DNA of 49,693 nt from 38-11 sp964539975 (lineage in GTDB: Bacteria > Bacillota > Clostridia > Tissierellales > Dethiosulfatibacteraceae): assembly GCA_964539975.1 (NCBI GenBank), contig CAZIKK010000020.1, positions 1 to 49,693 on the forward strand, written 5' to 3'. Shown here piece by piece: positions 8,760-17,099 of the stretch. The notes beneath the pieces are model-generated. The model did not search any database. It saw only the letters and a list, made by a program, of their open reading frames with translations, and had not been told where the DNA came from. The number at the start of each line of letters is the position of its first letter. Positions within the stretch are counted from its first letter, which is position 1. The position numbers and the translations under genes are program-made.

Positions 8760-9041
8760 TTACCTAACTTTTGAAGATTTTTCGGACTTGTCATGTCCTC
8801 TATACGTTCTAGTAGGAGCAAACTCTCCCAATTTATGTCCGACCATATCTTCGGTAATGTATACGGGAACATGTTTTCTTCCATCATGAATCGCCAATGT
8901 ATGTCCAATCATTTCTGGGAATATTGTTGACCTTCTTGACCAGGTTTTGATGACTTTTTTCTCGTTTTTATCGTTCATATCCGTTATTTTTTTCAATAGA
9001 CTTGGTTCGCAATAAGGTCCTTTCTTAAGGGATCTACCCAT
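8760..9041 (-). CDS. rpsS: 30S ribosomal protein S19
   Basis: S19 sits in the head of the small subunit and contacts A-site tRNA with S13. The 93-residue protein starts MGRSLKKGPY and contains the typical TWSRRSTIFPEMIGHTLAIHDGRKHVPV segment and GHKLGEFAPTRTYRGH. It lies between rplB and rplV. Confidence 0.97.
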   Translation of the reverse strand: MGRSLKKGPYCEPSLLKKITDMNDKNEKKVIKTWSRRSTIFPEMIGHTLAIHDGRKHVPVYITEDMVGHKLGEFAPTRTYRGHDKSEKSSKVR

Positions 9042-9067
9042 TAGTAATTCCTCCTTTCAAAGTGCTT

Positions 9068-9895
9068 CTACTTTCTTTTCTTAACTATCAGCTTGTCAGA
9101 TTTCTTATTCTTTTTCCTTGTTTTCAAACCAATTGCAGGCTGTCCCCAAGGTGACACAGGTGCTGGTCTACCAATTGGTGCTCTACCTTCTCCACCACCA
9201 TGAGGGTGATCATTCGGGTTCATTACAGAGCCTCTAACTGTTGGTCTGATACCCATATGACGCTTTCTTCCAGCTTTTCCAATTGTGATATTCTCATGAT
9301 CAATGTTGCCAACTTGGCCAATGGTCGCTCTACATTCGACACGAATCATTCTTACTTCGCCAGATGGTAACCTTACTTGAGCATAGTCATTTTCTTTCGC
9401 CATCAATTGCGCTGAGTTTCCTGCGGATCTTACTAACTGTCCACCTTTACCAGCTTTTAGTTCGATATTATGAATAATCGACCCTACTGGGATGTTTTTC
9501 AGTGGCAATGTGTTGCCTACTTTAATATCCGCATCGGCTCCTGACACGATCATATCTCCCACTTTAAGTTTGTTGGGAGCTAATATGTATCTTTTCTCTC
9601 CATCCACATAATTAATCAACGCAATATTAGCACTTCTATTTGGATCGTATTCTATTGTCGCGACTTTCCCTGGCACTCCGTCTTTGTTTCTTTTGAAGTC
9701 TATGATTCTGTATTTTCTCTTGTTTCCGCCACCTTTATGTCTTACCGTTATTTTACCTCTAACATTCCGTCCCGCTGTTTTCTTGAGAGGTGTCAAAAGT
9801 GATTTTTCTGGTTCGTTGGTGGTGATCTCTTCAAAAGTTGATACAGTCATTTGTCTTAATGCCGGAGAAGTAGGTTTGAACTTTTTAATACCCAT
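9068..9895 (-). CDS. rplB: 50S ribosomal protein L2
   Basis: L2 is needed for subunit association and for peptidyl transfer. The 275-residue length is standard. The C-terminal GSVMNPNDHPHGGGEGR segment carries the conserved histidine associated with peptidyl-transferase activity. The gene follows rplW, with a GGAGGAACG site before ATG. Confidence 0.98.
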   Translation of the reverse strand: MGIKKFKPTSPALRQMTVSTFEEITTNEPEKSLLTPLKKTAGRNVRGKITVRHKGGGNKRKYRIIDFKRNKDGVPGKVATIEYDPNRSANIALINYVDGEKRYILAPNKLKVGDMIVSGADADIKVGNTLPLKNIPVGSIIHNIELKAGKGGQLVRSAGNSAQLMAKENDYAQVRLPSGEVRMIRVECRATIGQVGNIDHENITIGKAGRKRHMGIRPTVRGSVMNPNDHPHGGGEGRAPIGRPAPVSPWGQPAIGLKTRKKNKKSDKLIVKKRK

Positions 9896-9920
9896 TTTCG
9901 TTCCTCCTTTATGTTATTCC

Positions 9921-10211
9921 TTACATTCCTTCGAAAAATTCTATTGTATTGCTATCTTCCGTCAGTTTAACGATGGCCTTCTTCCAATGTGGTCTTCTCC
10001 CAACATTAGCTCCCATTCGCTTTTTCTTTCCTGTCATGTTCATCGTGCTTACTTTTTCAACTTTAACATTGAAAATCTGCTCGATCGCATTTTTGATTTC
10101 TGTTTTGTTTGCTTTTTTGTCTACCTTGAATGTATATTTCTTCTCTTCCATTGCCTCCATGCTTGCTTCAGTGACAACAGGTTTTATAATGATATCGTGT
10201 GGGCTGCGCAT
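9921..10211 (-). CDS. rplW: 50S ribosomal protein L23
   Basis: L23 lies at the tunnel exit and docks trigger factor and SRP. I prefer the ATG start MRSPHDIIIKPVVTE (96 residues). This ATG lies 10 bases after GGAGG and overlaps the rplD stop as TAATG. An in-frame TTG two codons upstream is only 4 bases from the Shine-Dalgarno site. The stop-start overlap indicates coupling to rplD. Confidence 0.96.
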   Translation of the reverse strand: MRSPHDIIIKPVVTEASMEAMEEKKYTFKVDKKANKTEIKNAIEQIFNVKVEKVSTMNMTGKKKRMGANVGRRPHWKKAIVKLTEDSNTIEFFEGM

Positions 10212-10834
10212 TAACAATACACCTCCTCGACTTTGTTTACAGCTTCTTTCGTAATAATGAACATGTCATGATTCAAAATGTCGTATACGTTTAGCGTGTT
10301 AACTTGAGTTGTTTTGATCCCTGGGATATTCTGAGCAGATCGTACAACTTTCTCGTCTTTTTCTGGCAGAACGATTAGCGCCTTCCTGTCAATTTTCAGA
10401 CTTTTCAATAAGCTAACCATTTCTTTGGTTTTAGGCTCATTAAGCGTCAAACTATCTACCACTATGATTTCGCCACTTGCTACTTTTGAACTGAATGCTG
10501 ATTTCAAAGCCAATCTTCTGACTTTCTTTGGTAGTCTAATGCTGTAATCTCTTGGTTTTGGTGCAAAAACAACACCACCGCCCTTCCATTGGGGCGAACG
10601 AATACTTCCTTGTCTAGCTCGTCCCGTTCCTTTCTGTCTCCAAGGCTTTCTTCCGCCACCTCTAACTTCACTTCTTGTTTTTGCGGATTGTGTTCCTTGT
10701 CTTTGATTCGCCAAGTAAGCTTTAACAGCTTCATACATAACATGTGTATTTATTTCAACACCGAAAACATCATCCTTTAACTCAATATCTCCGATTTGTT
10801 CACCTGACATATTATAAAGAGCTACTTTAGGCAT
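10211..10834 (-). CDS. rplD: 50S ribosomal protein L4
   Basis: L4 extends into the exit tunnel, and in E. coli it is the autoregulator of the S10 operon. I chose MPKVALYNMSG (207 residues), 8 bases after GGAGG. An upstream in-frame ATG is embedded in the Shine-Dalgarno region. The loop segment GGGRKPWRQKGTGRARQGS, which lines the tunnel, is intact. L4-mediated control of this operon is not established in Firmicutes. Confidence 0.97.
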   Translation of the reverse strand: MPKVALYNMSGEQIGDIELKDDVFGVEINTHVMYEAVKAYLANQRQGTQSAKTRSEVRGGGRKPWRQKGTGRARQGSIRSPQWKGGGVVFAPKPRDYSIRLPKKVRRLALKSAFSSKVASGEIIVVDSLTLNEPKTKEMVSLLKSLKIDRKALIVLPEKDEKVVRSAQNIPGIKTTQVNTLNVYDILNHDMFIITKEAVNKVEEVYC

Positions 10835-10861
10835 ATGTACTCCTCCTTTCACAAAATTTGC

Positions 10862-11485
10862 TTATTTCACCGTTTCTTTTATTGTTACATATCCTTTTTT
10901 AGGTCCTGGTATCGCACCTTTAACAAGGATTAAGTTTTTATCTGCATCAACACGTACTACTTCTAGGTTCTGAACGGTTACACGTTCGTTACCCATTCTT
11001 CCAGCACCTTTCATTCCTTTGAATACTTTCGCAGGATATGCAGAAGCTCCTAAAGATCCTGTTACTCTATGAGATTTTGAACCATGTGTTTCTGGTCCTC
11101 TTGAATGACCGTGTCGTTTAATAACACCAGCCGTTCCTTTTCCTTTAGAGTTTCCTACAACATCAATCTTTTCACCTTGTTTGAAAACATCAACCGTTAT
11201 CAACTGTCCAACTTCATAAGCTTCAATATCTTCTACTCTAAATTCTTTCAGCATTCTCTTTGGTTCAACATTTCCTTTGGCAAAATGGCCTTTGCGTGGT
11301 TGGTTGACATTTTTTTCTTTGATCATGCCAAAACCTACCTGAATAGCGTTATAGCCATCTTTTTCAACTGTTTTTTTCTGAACCACTACCATTCCTTCAG
11401 ACTCTATAACAGTGACAGGTATCAATGTGCCATCTTCTTTGAACACTTGGGTCATCCCAAGTTTTTTACCGATAATTGCTTTCAT
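10862..11485 (-). CDS. rplC: 50S ribosomal protein L3
   Basis: L3 binds near the peptidyl-transferase centre and starts large-subunit assembly. The 207-residue length and the segments IGKKLGMTQVF and RHGHSRGPETHGSKSHR are diagnostic. The gene follows rpsJ after 84 bases in which I see no further gene, and it lies upstream of rplD. Confidence 0.97.
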   Translation of the reverse strand: MKAIIGKKLGMTQVFKEDGTLIPVTVIESEGMVVVQKKTVEKDGYNAIQVGFGMIKEKNVNQPRKGHFAKGNVEPKRMLKEFRVEDIEAYEVGQLITVDVFKQGEKIDVVGNSKGKGTAGVIKRHGHSRGPETHGSKSHRVTGSLGASAYPAKVFKGMKGAGRMGNERVTVQNLEVVRVDADKNLILVKGAIPGPKKGYVTIKETVK

Positions 11486-11569
11486 CCGTTTACACCTCCA
11501 TTATTCTTACAGCGGATTACACTTCATGCAATCATACTAAGCAGAGTCTTTATCTGAATTTCTCTACTT

Positions 11570-11881
11570 TTATAATTTGATTTCAATATCCACACCTGCC
11601 GGCAAATTCAACTTCATTAAAGAGTCTACTGTCTTGGATGTTGGATTTGAAATGTCGATCAGTCGCTTATGTGTTCTTTGCTCAAACTGCTCTCTCGAGT
11701 CTTTGTACTTGTGAACTGCTCTTAATATTGTAATGATTTGCTTCTCAGTTGGCAGTGGAATAGGTCCTGCAACTTCCGCTCCCGTTGATTTGGCAGTTTC
11801 GACAATTTTCTTCGCTGATTGATCCAGCAATTGATGATCATAAGCTTTCAATCTGATTCTGATCTTTTGACTGTTTACCAT
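11570..11881 (-). CDS. rpsJ: 30S ribosomal protein S10
   Basis: S10 is a small-subunit head protein. In other bacteria it also works as NusE in antitermination complexes. The 103-residue protein begins MVNSQKIRIRLKAYDHQLLD and has the motifs GPIPLPTEKQ and THKRLIDI. It is the first gene of the S10-spc transcript, and its control region is the 395-base stretch upstream. Confidence 0.97.
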   Translation of the reverse strand: MVNSQKIRIRLKAYDHQLLDQSAKKIVETAKSTGAEVAGPIPLPTEKQIITILRAVHKYKDSREQFEQRTHKRLIDISNPTSKTVDSLMKLNLPAGVDIEIKL

Positions 11882-12070
11882 TGTGTTACCTCCCTTTTCG
11901 TAATTACGTACATACGATAGCCGTTCCCATGTAAACTTACCCTGGTGTTCTCTACCTTTTTTTCAATTTGGAACCGCTCTTGCGCCTTGCTTTTAGCAAG
12001 ACATACTCCACAAAAATTCCCTAGTGGTAGCTAGCAACCTTTTGCTTCTTCGCATGTAACACACTAAAAT

Positions 12071-12099
12071 AGTTTATATAATTTTCAGCTAAAAATCAA
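12071..12099 (-). promoter_or_regulatory. S10 operon promoter P2
   Basis: A minus-strand TTGATT and TAAACT pair is separated by 17 bases, and a transcript would start about 180 bases upstream of rpsJ. The boxes are good but not perfect matches to the vegetative sigma consensus. Confidence 0.55.
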
Positions 12100-12146
12100 C
12101 GTTTTTTTTAATTGTTACGGATATTTAACATATTAAAAGACAAAAT

Positions 12147-12179
12147 AATAGCAAGCAGACTTTTCTTATGCTTGCTATT
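12147..12179 (-). terminator. hairpin between S10 promoters P1 and P2
   Basis: An 11-bp perfect inverted repeat (AATAGCAAGCA and its complement) has an 11-base loop. In the minus-strand RNA it is followed by ATTTTGTCTTTT. This resembles a weak intrinsic terminator. It could stop read-through from tuf1 or attenuate transcripts from P1. Confidence 0.5.
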
Positions 12180-12204
12180 GCGCTGATATTTAGACCGCAT
12201 TAAA

Positions 12205-12232
12205 ATTATACACGAATTTCAAAGAAAGTCAA
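12205..12232 (-). promoter_or_regulatory. S10 operon promoter P1
   Basis: TTGACT and a perfect TATAAT are spaced by 16 bases on the minus strand, starting 9 bases beyond the tuf1 terminator. TTGAC is also the last part of the block shared with tuf2. This is the better of the two promoters before rpsJ. Confidence 0.65.
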
Positions 12233-12240
12233 GCAGAAAA

Positions 12241-12270
12241 GAAATAAAAACGGAGCTTCCCAGCTCCGTT
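12241..12270 (-). terminator. tuf1 intrinsic terminator
   Basis: The stem AACGGAGC/GCTCCGTT with a 6-base loop lies just after the tuf1 stop codon. It is followed in the RNA by TTTTTATTTCTTTT. The same terminator follows tuf2. Confidence 0.92.
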
Positions 12271-12276
12271 CAGTGC

Positions 12277-13470
12277 TTACTTGATTATCTTCGCAACAAC
12301 TCCGGCTCCTACTGTTCTTCCACCTTCTCTAATCGCGAATCTTAGTCCTTCTTCCATCGCTATCGGTGTGATTAATTCAACTGTGAAGGTTGAGTTGTCT
12401 CCTGGCATTACCATCTCAATTCCTTCTTCTAATTCTATTGAACCTGTTACGTCTGTCGTTCTAAAGTAAAACTGTGGTCGGTATCCTTTGAAAAATGGTG
12501 TGTGTCTTCCACCTTCTTCTTTTGTCAGTACATATACCTCTGCTTTAAAGTCTGTGTGCGGTGTAATAGATCCTGGCTTAGCGAGTACTTGTCCTCTTTC
12601 TATCTCGTCTCTTTGCACACCTCTTAACAACGCGCCTATGTTGTCTCCTGCTTGTGCTTGGTCTAGAAGTTTTCTGAACATTTCTACTCCAGTACAAACT
12701 ACTTCTCTTGATTCTTCTGAAAAGCCTACTATCTGTATCTTGTCTTGTACTTTCAGTATTCCTCTTTCTACTCTTCCTGTTGCTACGGTTCCTCTTCCTG
12801 TTATTGAGAAGACATCTTCTACTGGCATGATGAATGGCTTGTCTGTGTCTCGTACTGGTGTTGGGATCTCTTCATCTACTACTGACATCAGTTCTACGAT
12901 CTTCTCTGCCCATTCTCCATTAGGATCTTCTAGTGCTTTTAACGCTGAGCCTACTACGATCTTTGTGTTGTCTCCATCAAATTCGTATTCTGACAACAGT
13001 TCTCTGATCTCCATTTCTACTAGCTCGATCAATTCTTCGTCATCTACCATGTCTGCTTTGTTCAAAAATACCACGATCTTTGGCACGCCTACTTGTCTTG
13101 ATAGCAATATGTGCTCTCTTGTTTGTGGCATCGGTCCGTCTGCTGCGGATACAACTAGTATCGCACCATCCATTTGCGCTGCTCCTGTAATCATGTTCTT
13201 TACATAGTCCGCGTGTCCTGGACAGTCTACGTGTGCGTAGTGTCTGTTTGGTGTCTCATACTCAACGTGTGATGTGGATATGGTGATTCCTCTTTCTCTT
13301 TCCTCTGGCGCTTTGTCTATCTTGTCAAACGCTACCGCTTCTCCAAATCCATACTTCTGATGCATGACGATTGTAATCGCCGCTGTCAATGTTGTCTTGC
13401 CATGGTCTACGTGTCCTATCGTCCCTATGTTGACATGTGGCTTGTTTCTCTCAAATTTTGCTTTTGCCAT
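12277..13470 (-). CDS. tuf: elongation factor Tu (copy 1)
   Basis: EF-Tu is the GTPase that brings aminoacyl-tRNA to the ribosome. The 397-residue protein shows the P-loop GHVDHGKT (residues 19-26), DCPGH and NKAD, and the usual three domains. Copy 1 ends the str operon after rplGB, rpsL, rpsG and fusA, the standard location. Its protein is identical to that of copy 2 (27868-29061), and an intrinsic terminator follows. It starts at ATG after an AGGAGGAAC site. Confidence 0.98.
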   Translation of the reverse strand: MAKAKFERNKPHVNIGTIGHVDHGKTTLTAAITIVMHQKYGFGEAVAFDKIDKAPEERERGITISTSHVEYETPNRHYAHVDCPGHADYVKNMITGAAQMDGAILVVSAADGPMPQTREHILLSRQVGVPKIVVFLNKADMVDDEELIELVEMEIRELLSEYEFDGDNTKIVVGSALKALEDPNGEWAEKIVELMSVVDEEIPTPVRDTDKPFIMPVEDVFSITGRGTVATGRVERGILKVQDKIQIVGFSEESREVVCTGVEMFRKLLDQAQAGDNIGALLRGVQRDEIERGQVLAKPGSITPHTDFKAEVYVLTKEEGGRHTPFFKGYRPQFYFRTTDVTGSIELEEGIEMVMPGDNSTFTVELITPIAMEEGLRFAIREGGRTVGAGVVAKIIK

Positions 13471-13521
13471 CTTTGTTCCTCCTAAAAAGTTTTTTCTTCA
13501 TTCATATATTTTCTATGTCTA

Positions 13522-15579
13522 TTATTTAATGATATCTTCTACCATTTTTGCTGGTACTTTTTCATAGTGATCAAACTGCATTGAATAGTTTGCTCTTCCT
13601 TGTGTCAAAGATCTCAAAACAGTGGCATAACCAAACATCTCTGATAATGGAACGAAGGCGTCCACCACTTTGATGCCATTTCTGTCAATAAATCCTTCAA
13701 TTCTTCCGCGTCTTGAGTTGATATCTCCCATTACATCGCCAAGATATTCATCTGGTGTTAACACTTCCACTGCCATGTATGGCTCTAGCAATACAGGATT
13801 AGCTTTTTTAGCCGCATCTTTAAAAGCCATTGATCCTGCAATTTTAAATGCCATCTCACTTGAATCGACCTCATGGTAAGATCCATCGTACAATGTTATT
13901 TTGAAATCAATGGTTGGATAGCCTGCTAAAATACCATTCTCTGCTGCTTCTCTTGCTCCATTTTCAACAGCCGGTATGTATTCCTTTGGTATCACACCAC
14001 CTGTTATTCCATTTACAAAAGTTATGCCTTCTCCAGGTTGCTGTGGTTCCAGAATAATCTTAACATGTCCATATTGACCTTTGCCACCAGACTGCCTTGA
14101 ATATTTACATTCAACATCCGCTGTCCCCTCAATTGTTTCTTTGTAGGAAACTTGCGGTTTACCAACATTGGCTTCAACTTTAAACTCTCTTAAAAGCCTG
14201 TCCACGATGATTTCAAGGTGAAGCTCTCCCATTCCAGCAATGATTGTCTGACCTGTCTCAGTGTTTGTATAAGTCTTGAAAGTTGGGTCTTCTTCTGCTA
14301 ATTTCTGCAACCCTACTCCCATTTTTTCCTGTCCAGCTTTTGTTTTTGGTTCTATGGCAACTTCAATAACCGGCTCTGGAAAATCCATCGATTCAAGTAC
14401 GACCACTCGATTTGGATCACAAAGAGTATCCCCGGTAGTTGTGTTTTTGAATCCTACAGCTGCAGCAATATCCCCTGCATACACTCTGGCCAATTCTTCT
14501 CTTTTATTGGCGTGCATCTGAAGTATTCTTCCAACTCTTTCTTTTTTATTCTTAGTTGAATTGGTGACATAGCTTCCCGATTCCATCACACCTGAATAAG
14601 CTCTAAAAAATGTCAATTTGCCCACATATGGATCCACCATTATTTTAAATGCCAATGCAGCAAATGGTTCTTCATCAGATGAGTGAATCTCAATTTCGTT
14701 CCCTTCTTCATCATGTCCTGTGATTGCTAAGACATCTGTAGGAGCTGGTAAATATTCCACAATAGCATCCAAAAGCAACTGCACACCTTTGTTTTTATAG
14801 GCTGAACCACATAATACAGGGATAATATCAACCGCAATCGTTGCTTTTCTTATAGCTTCTTTTAGTTCATCTATCTCAATGGTCTCTCCTTCAAGATATT
14901 TAACCATTAACTCTTCATTATGATCAGATATAGCCTCCAGCAGCTTTTCTCTGTATTCCTCTGCAACATCCACGTGATCCTCAGGGATATCTACTATCTC
15001 AATGTCTTGACCTAAATCGTCATGGTACATTCTCGCTTTCATTTCAACTAAGTCAATGATTCCTTTAAAGTTTTCTTCTGTTCCAATTGGTAATTGGATA
15101 GGAACAACATTCGCTTTTAACCTGTCTACCATGGTGCTAACCGCGTATGGAAAGCTAGCTCCCATCTTATCCATTTTGTTGACAAAACAAATTCTCGGTA
15201 CTTTGTACTTATCAGCTTGGCGCCATACTGTCTCTGACTGTGGTTCTACGCCATTTTTTGCATCAAAAATAGCGACTGCACCATCTAAAACTCGTAGCGA
15301 TCTTTCAACCTCAACCGTGAAATCCACGTGTCCTGGTGTGTCTATTATGTTAATCCTAGTATCTTTCCAAGCACAAGTCGTTGCAGCGGAAGTTATGGTT
15401 ATTCCTCTTTCTTGTTCCTGCTCCATCCAGTCCATTTGAGACGCACCTTCGTGTGTTTCTCCTGTTTTATGAATTCTACCTGTATAATACAAAATTCTCT
15501 CTGTGCTGGTAGTCTTCCCTGCGTCAATATGCGCCATTATTCCAATATTTCGAGTCCTTTCCAAAGGATATTCTCTCAT
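13522..15579 (-). CDS. fusA: elongation factor G
   Basis: EF-G is the translocation GTPase. The 685-residue length is close to family norm. The P-loop AHIDAGKTT is at residues 16-24, with switch II DTPGHVDF and the NKMD motif further on. The C-terminal domains IV and V end in the usual YEKVPAKMVEDI. It lies between rpsG and tuf1 in the str operon, which indicates the housekeeping EF-G rather than a paralogue. Confidence 0.98.
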   Translation of the reverse strand: MREYPLERTRNIGIMAHIDAGKTTSTERILYYTGRIHKTGETHEGASQMDWMEQEQERGITITSAATTCAWKDTRINIIDTPGHVDFTVEVERSLRVLDGAVAIFDAKNGVEPQSETVWRQADKYKVPRICFVNKMDKMGASFPYAVSTMVDRLKANVVPIQLPIGTEENFKGIIDLVEMKARMYHDDLGQDIEIVDIPEDHVDVAEEYREKLLEAISDHNEELMVKYLEGETIEIDELKEAIRKATIAVDIIPVLCGSAYKNKGVQLLLDAIVEYLPAPTDVLAITGHDEEGNEIEIHSSDEEPFAALAFKIMVDPYVGKLTFFRAYSGVMESGSYVTNSTKNKKERVGRILQMHANKREELARVYAGDIAAAVGFKNTTTGDTLCDPNRVVVLESMDFPEPVIEVAIEPKTKAGQEKMGVGLQKLAEEDPTFKTYTNTETGQTIIAGMGELHLEIIVDRLLREFKVEANVGKPQVSYKETIEGTADVECKYSRQSGGKGQYGHVKIILEPQQPGEGITFVNGITGGVIPKEYIPAVENGAREAAENGILAGYPTIDFKITLYDGSYHEVDSSEMAFKIAGSMAFKDAAKKANPVLLEPYMAVEVLTPDEYLGDVMGDINSRRGRIEGFIDRNGIKVVDAFVPLSEMFGYATVLRSLTQGRANYSMQFDHYEKVPAKMVEDIIK

Positions 15580-15618
15580 AACTTTCCTCCTATTTGCAGA
15601 GGTAGAATGGATTCCATT

Positions 15619-16089
15619 CTACCACCTGAAACTAGCAAATGCTCTGTTGGCTTCAGCCATTTTGTGCGTGTCTTCTTTCTTCTTGACGCTTGCGCCTGTG
15701 TTGTTTGCCGCATCCATTAATTCTTTTGCTAGCTTTTCTTTCATTGTTCGTTCCCCTCGTCTACGAGAGTAAGTCACTAACCATCTTAATCCTAAAGTCT
15801 GCCTTCTTTCTGGTCTTACTTCGATGGGTACTTGATAAGTGGCCCCACCAACTCTTCTGGCTTTGACTTCAAGAACTGGCATAATGTTGTTAAGTGCTTT
15901 GTGAAATGTTTCTTTAGGATCTTCGCCTGTTTTGTCTTCCATCATTTCAAATGCACCGTATACAATTTTTTGCGCCACCCCTCTTTTACCATCAAGCATA
16001 ATCTGGTTAATAAGTTTGGTCACAATCTTATCCTTGTATATTGGATCTTCCATTATTTGTCTCTTGGGTACATGTCCTTTTCTTGGCAC
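15619..16089 (-). CDS. rpsG: 30S ribosomal protein S7
   Basis: S7 starts assembly of the small-subunit head and contacts the E site. The 156-residue length and the segments MPRKGHVPKRQ and NIMPVLEVKARRVGGATYQVP identify it. The start codon is GTG, after a GGAGGGAAGC site. The 145 bases between rpsL and rpsG are longer than usual in this operon and include an imperfect hairpin. Confidence 0.97.
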   Translation of the reverse strand: MPRKGHVPKRQIMEDPIYKDKIVTKLINQIMLDGKRGVAQKIVYGAFEMMEDKTGEDPKETFHKALNNIMPVLEVKARRVGGATYQVPIEVRPERRQTLGLRWLVTYSRRRGERTMKEKLAKELMDAANNTGASVKKKEDTHKMAEANRAFASFRW

Positions 16090-16129
16090 TACGCTTCCCT
16101 CCTTAACATGAATTTAAATCATAGGTACT

Positions 16130-16158
16130 CGACAAAGCAAAATCATTGCTTTATGTCG
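16130..16158 (-). other. hairpin between rpsL and rpsG
   Basis: The arms CGACAAAGCAA and TTGCTTTATGTCG pair with a 2-base bulge. In E. coli, S7 represses its own synthesis by binding the rpsL-rpsG junction, so a structured spacer here is suggestive. There is no evidence that this hairpin is the same element. Confidence 0.35.
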
Positions 16159-16234
16159 CTGTGCACAAAATGCTCTATCTATTATCAAGGCTTTAACACT
16201 TTCATAATAATTTGCATAGTGTGCCGTTAATTCA

Positions 16235-16648
16235 TTATTTCTTCGGTCTTTTCGTACCATACTTCGACCTAGCTTGATTTCTCTTTTCCACACCTGCAGT
16301 ATCAAGCGTACCTCTTACGATATGGTATCTAACCCCTGGTAAGTCTTTAACTCTACCGCCTCTAATAAGGACCACACTATGCTCTTGCAAATTGTGTCCA
16401 ATACCACCAATGTAAGCTGTTACTTCACTGCCATTGGTTAGTCTGACTCTTGCTATTTTTCTAAGCGCTGAGTTAGGCTTTTTAGGTGTTACAGTTTTTA
16501 CTGCTGTACATACACCTCTTTTTTGTGGTGAACTAGTTTTGATAAATTTTTTCTTCATTGTGTTGTAGTTCACATTTAGAGCTGGCGATTTCGACTTTGT
16601 GATAGTGTCTTTTCTACCTTTTCTTACCAATTGATTAATAGTTGGCAT
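16235..16648 (-). CDS. rpsL: 30S ribosomal protein S12
   Basis: S12 is at the decoding centre. The 137-residue protein contains TPKKPNSALRKIARVRL and RGGRVKDLPGVRYHIVRG. These are the two places where streptomycin-resistance changes occur, and both look wild type. An AAGGAGGTG site precedes ATG. It follows rplGB by 23 bases. Confidence 0.98.
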   Translation of the reverse strand: MPTINQLVRKGRKDTITKSKSPALNVNYNTMKKKFIKTSSPQKRGVCTAVKTVTPKKPNSALRKIARVRLTNGSEVTAYIGGIGHNLQEHSVVLIRGGRVKDLPGVRYHIVRGTLDTAGVEKRNQARSKYGTKRPKK

Positions 16649-16671
16649 CCAAGCACCTCCTTTTTATATTT

Positions 16672-16920
16672 TTATTTTAAAACTGCAACAACAGCTGCGT
16701 TTACATCAATATTACACATTCTTCCAAGTTCTTTCATTCTGTCTATGTATATGATTTCGATTTTTTTCTCATTGCACATATCAATGATTTCTTCTGTAAC
16801 ATTTTTCTCTGCATCTTGTGCAATATAGACTTTGTCAACTTTTGATTTGAGTAAATGTCTCTTTGTCTGTTTTGTTCCAACAACAATCTGGTCTAATTTT
16901 CCAAGTTGCTCAACTTCCAT
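16672..16920 (-). CDS. rplGB: L7Ae-family kink-turn-binding protein (YbxF type)
   Basis: The 82-residue product belongs to the L7Ae/L30e/S12e RNA-binding family. The segment VVGTKQTKRHLLKSKVDKVYIA and the place just before rpsL match Bacillus YbxF, which binds kink-turn RNA. Its ribosomal role is not settled. The first gene of this str operon lies 80 bases from a strong promoter and directly behind a long hairpin, which suggests control in the leader. Confidence 0.9.
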   Translation of the reverse strand: MEVEQLGKLDQIVVGTKQTKRHLLKSKVDKVYIAQDAEKNVTEEIIDMCNEKKIEIIYIDRMKELGRMCNIDVNAAVVAVLK

Positions 16921-16942
16921 CTAACCACCTCATAAACATTAT

Positions 16943-16975
16943 GAAGATTATATGCTTCGGAAGCATATAATCTTC
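16943..16975 (-). promoter_or_regulatory. 15-bp hairpin in the rplGB leader
   Basis: A perfect 15-bp inverted repeat (arms GAAGATTATATGCTT) has a 3-base loop. It ends about 10 bases before the GAGGTGG ribosome site of rplGB. No U-run follows, so it is not a normal terminator. It could control translation or protect the transcript end. Confidence 0.6.
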
Positions 16976-17007
16976 TAAATCTCCGCAATGATTAGAAACA
17001 CTCAAAC

Positions 17008-17036
17008 ATTCTAACATTTGGATTTTTCTATGTCAA
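17008..17036 (-). promoter_or_regulatory. str operon promoter
   Basis: A perfect TTGACA and a TAGAAT are separated by 17 bases on the minus strand, between rpoC and rplGB. The predicted start gives an 80-base leader for rplGB. This is one of the best promoter matches in the window. Confidence 0.8.
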
Positions 17037-17099
17037 TACAATTTTAAGTCTATTTACTATTTATCATATTTCTCTGTCGTTGTAAACAAAGGATTTCTA

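Larger units (their letters stand above)
11882..12226 (-). promoter_or_regulatory. S10 operon leader region
   Basis: This is most of the 395-base gap between tuf1 and rpsJ and holds no gene. In the minus-strand RNA there is a stem-loop with 11 paired bases (12147-12179), a second promoter (12071-12099), and a smaller CTTGC-TAAAA-GCAAG hairpin (11986-12000). A GGGAGGT site precedes rpsJ. The layout resembles a regulated ribosomal leader, but I do not recognise a named family. Confidence 0.55.
12228..13487 (-). repeat. tuf repeat, copy 1
   Basis: This 1260-base block contains tuf1, its Shine-Dalgarno site and its terminator. It appears identical by eye to 27819-29078 at a constant offset of 15591. 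The flanks diverge at once on both sides. The pattern fits gene conversion between two tuf copies. Confidence 0.9.

Noticed and set aside
12488..13207. A 239-residue plus-strand frame inside tuf1 (and the same one inside tuf2)
   Set aside because: It is the reverse shadow of a strongly coding gene. It has no ribosome site and no family resemblance.
16114..16305. A 63-residue minus-strand frame across the rpsL end
   Set aside because: It overlaps rpsL in another frame, has no ribosome site and matches nothing. The spacer is better explained as untranslated.
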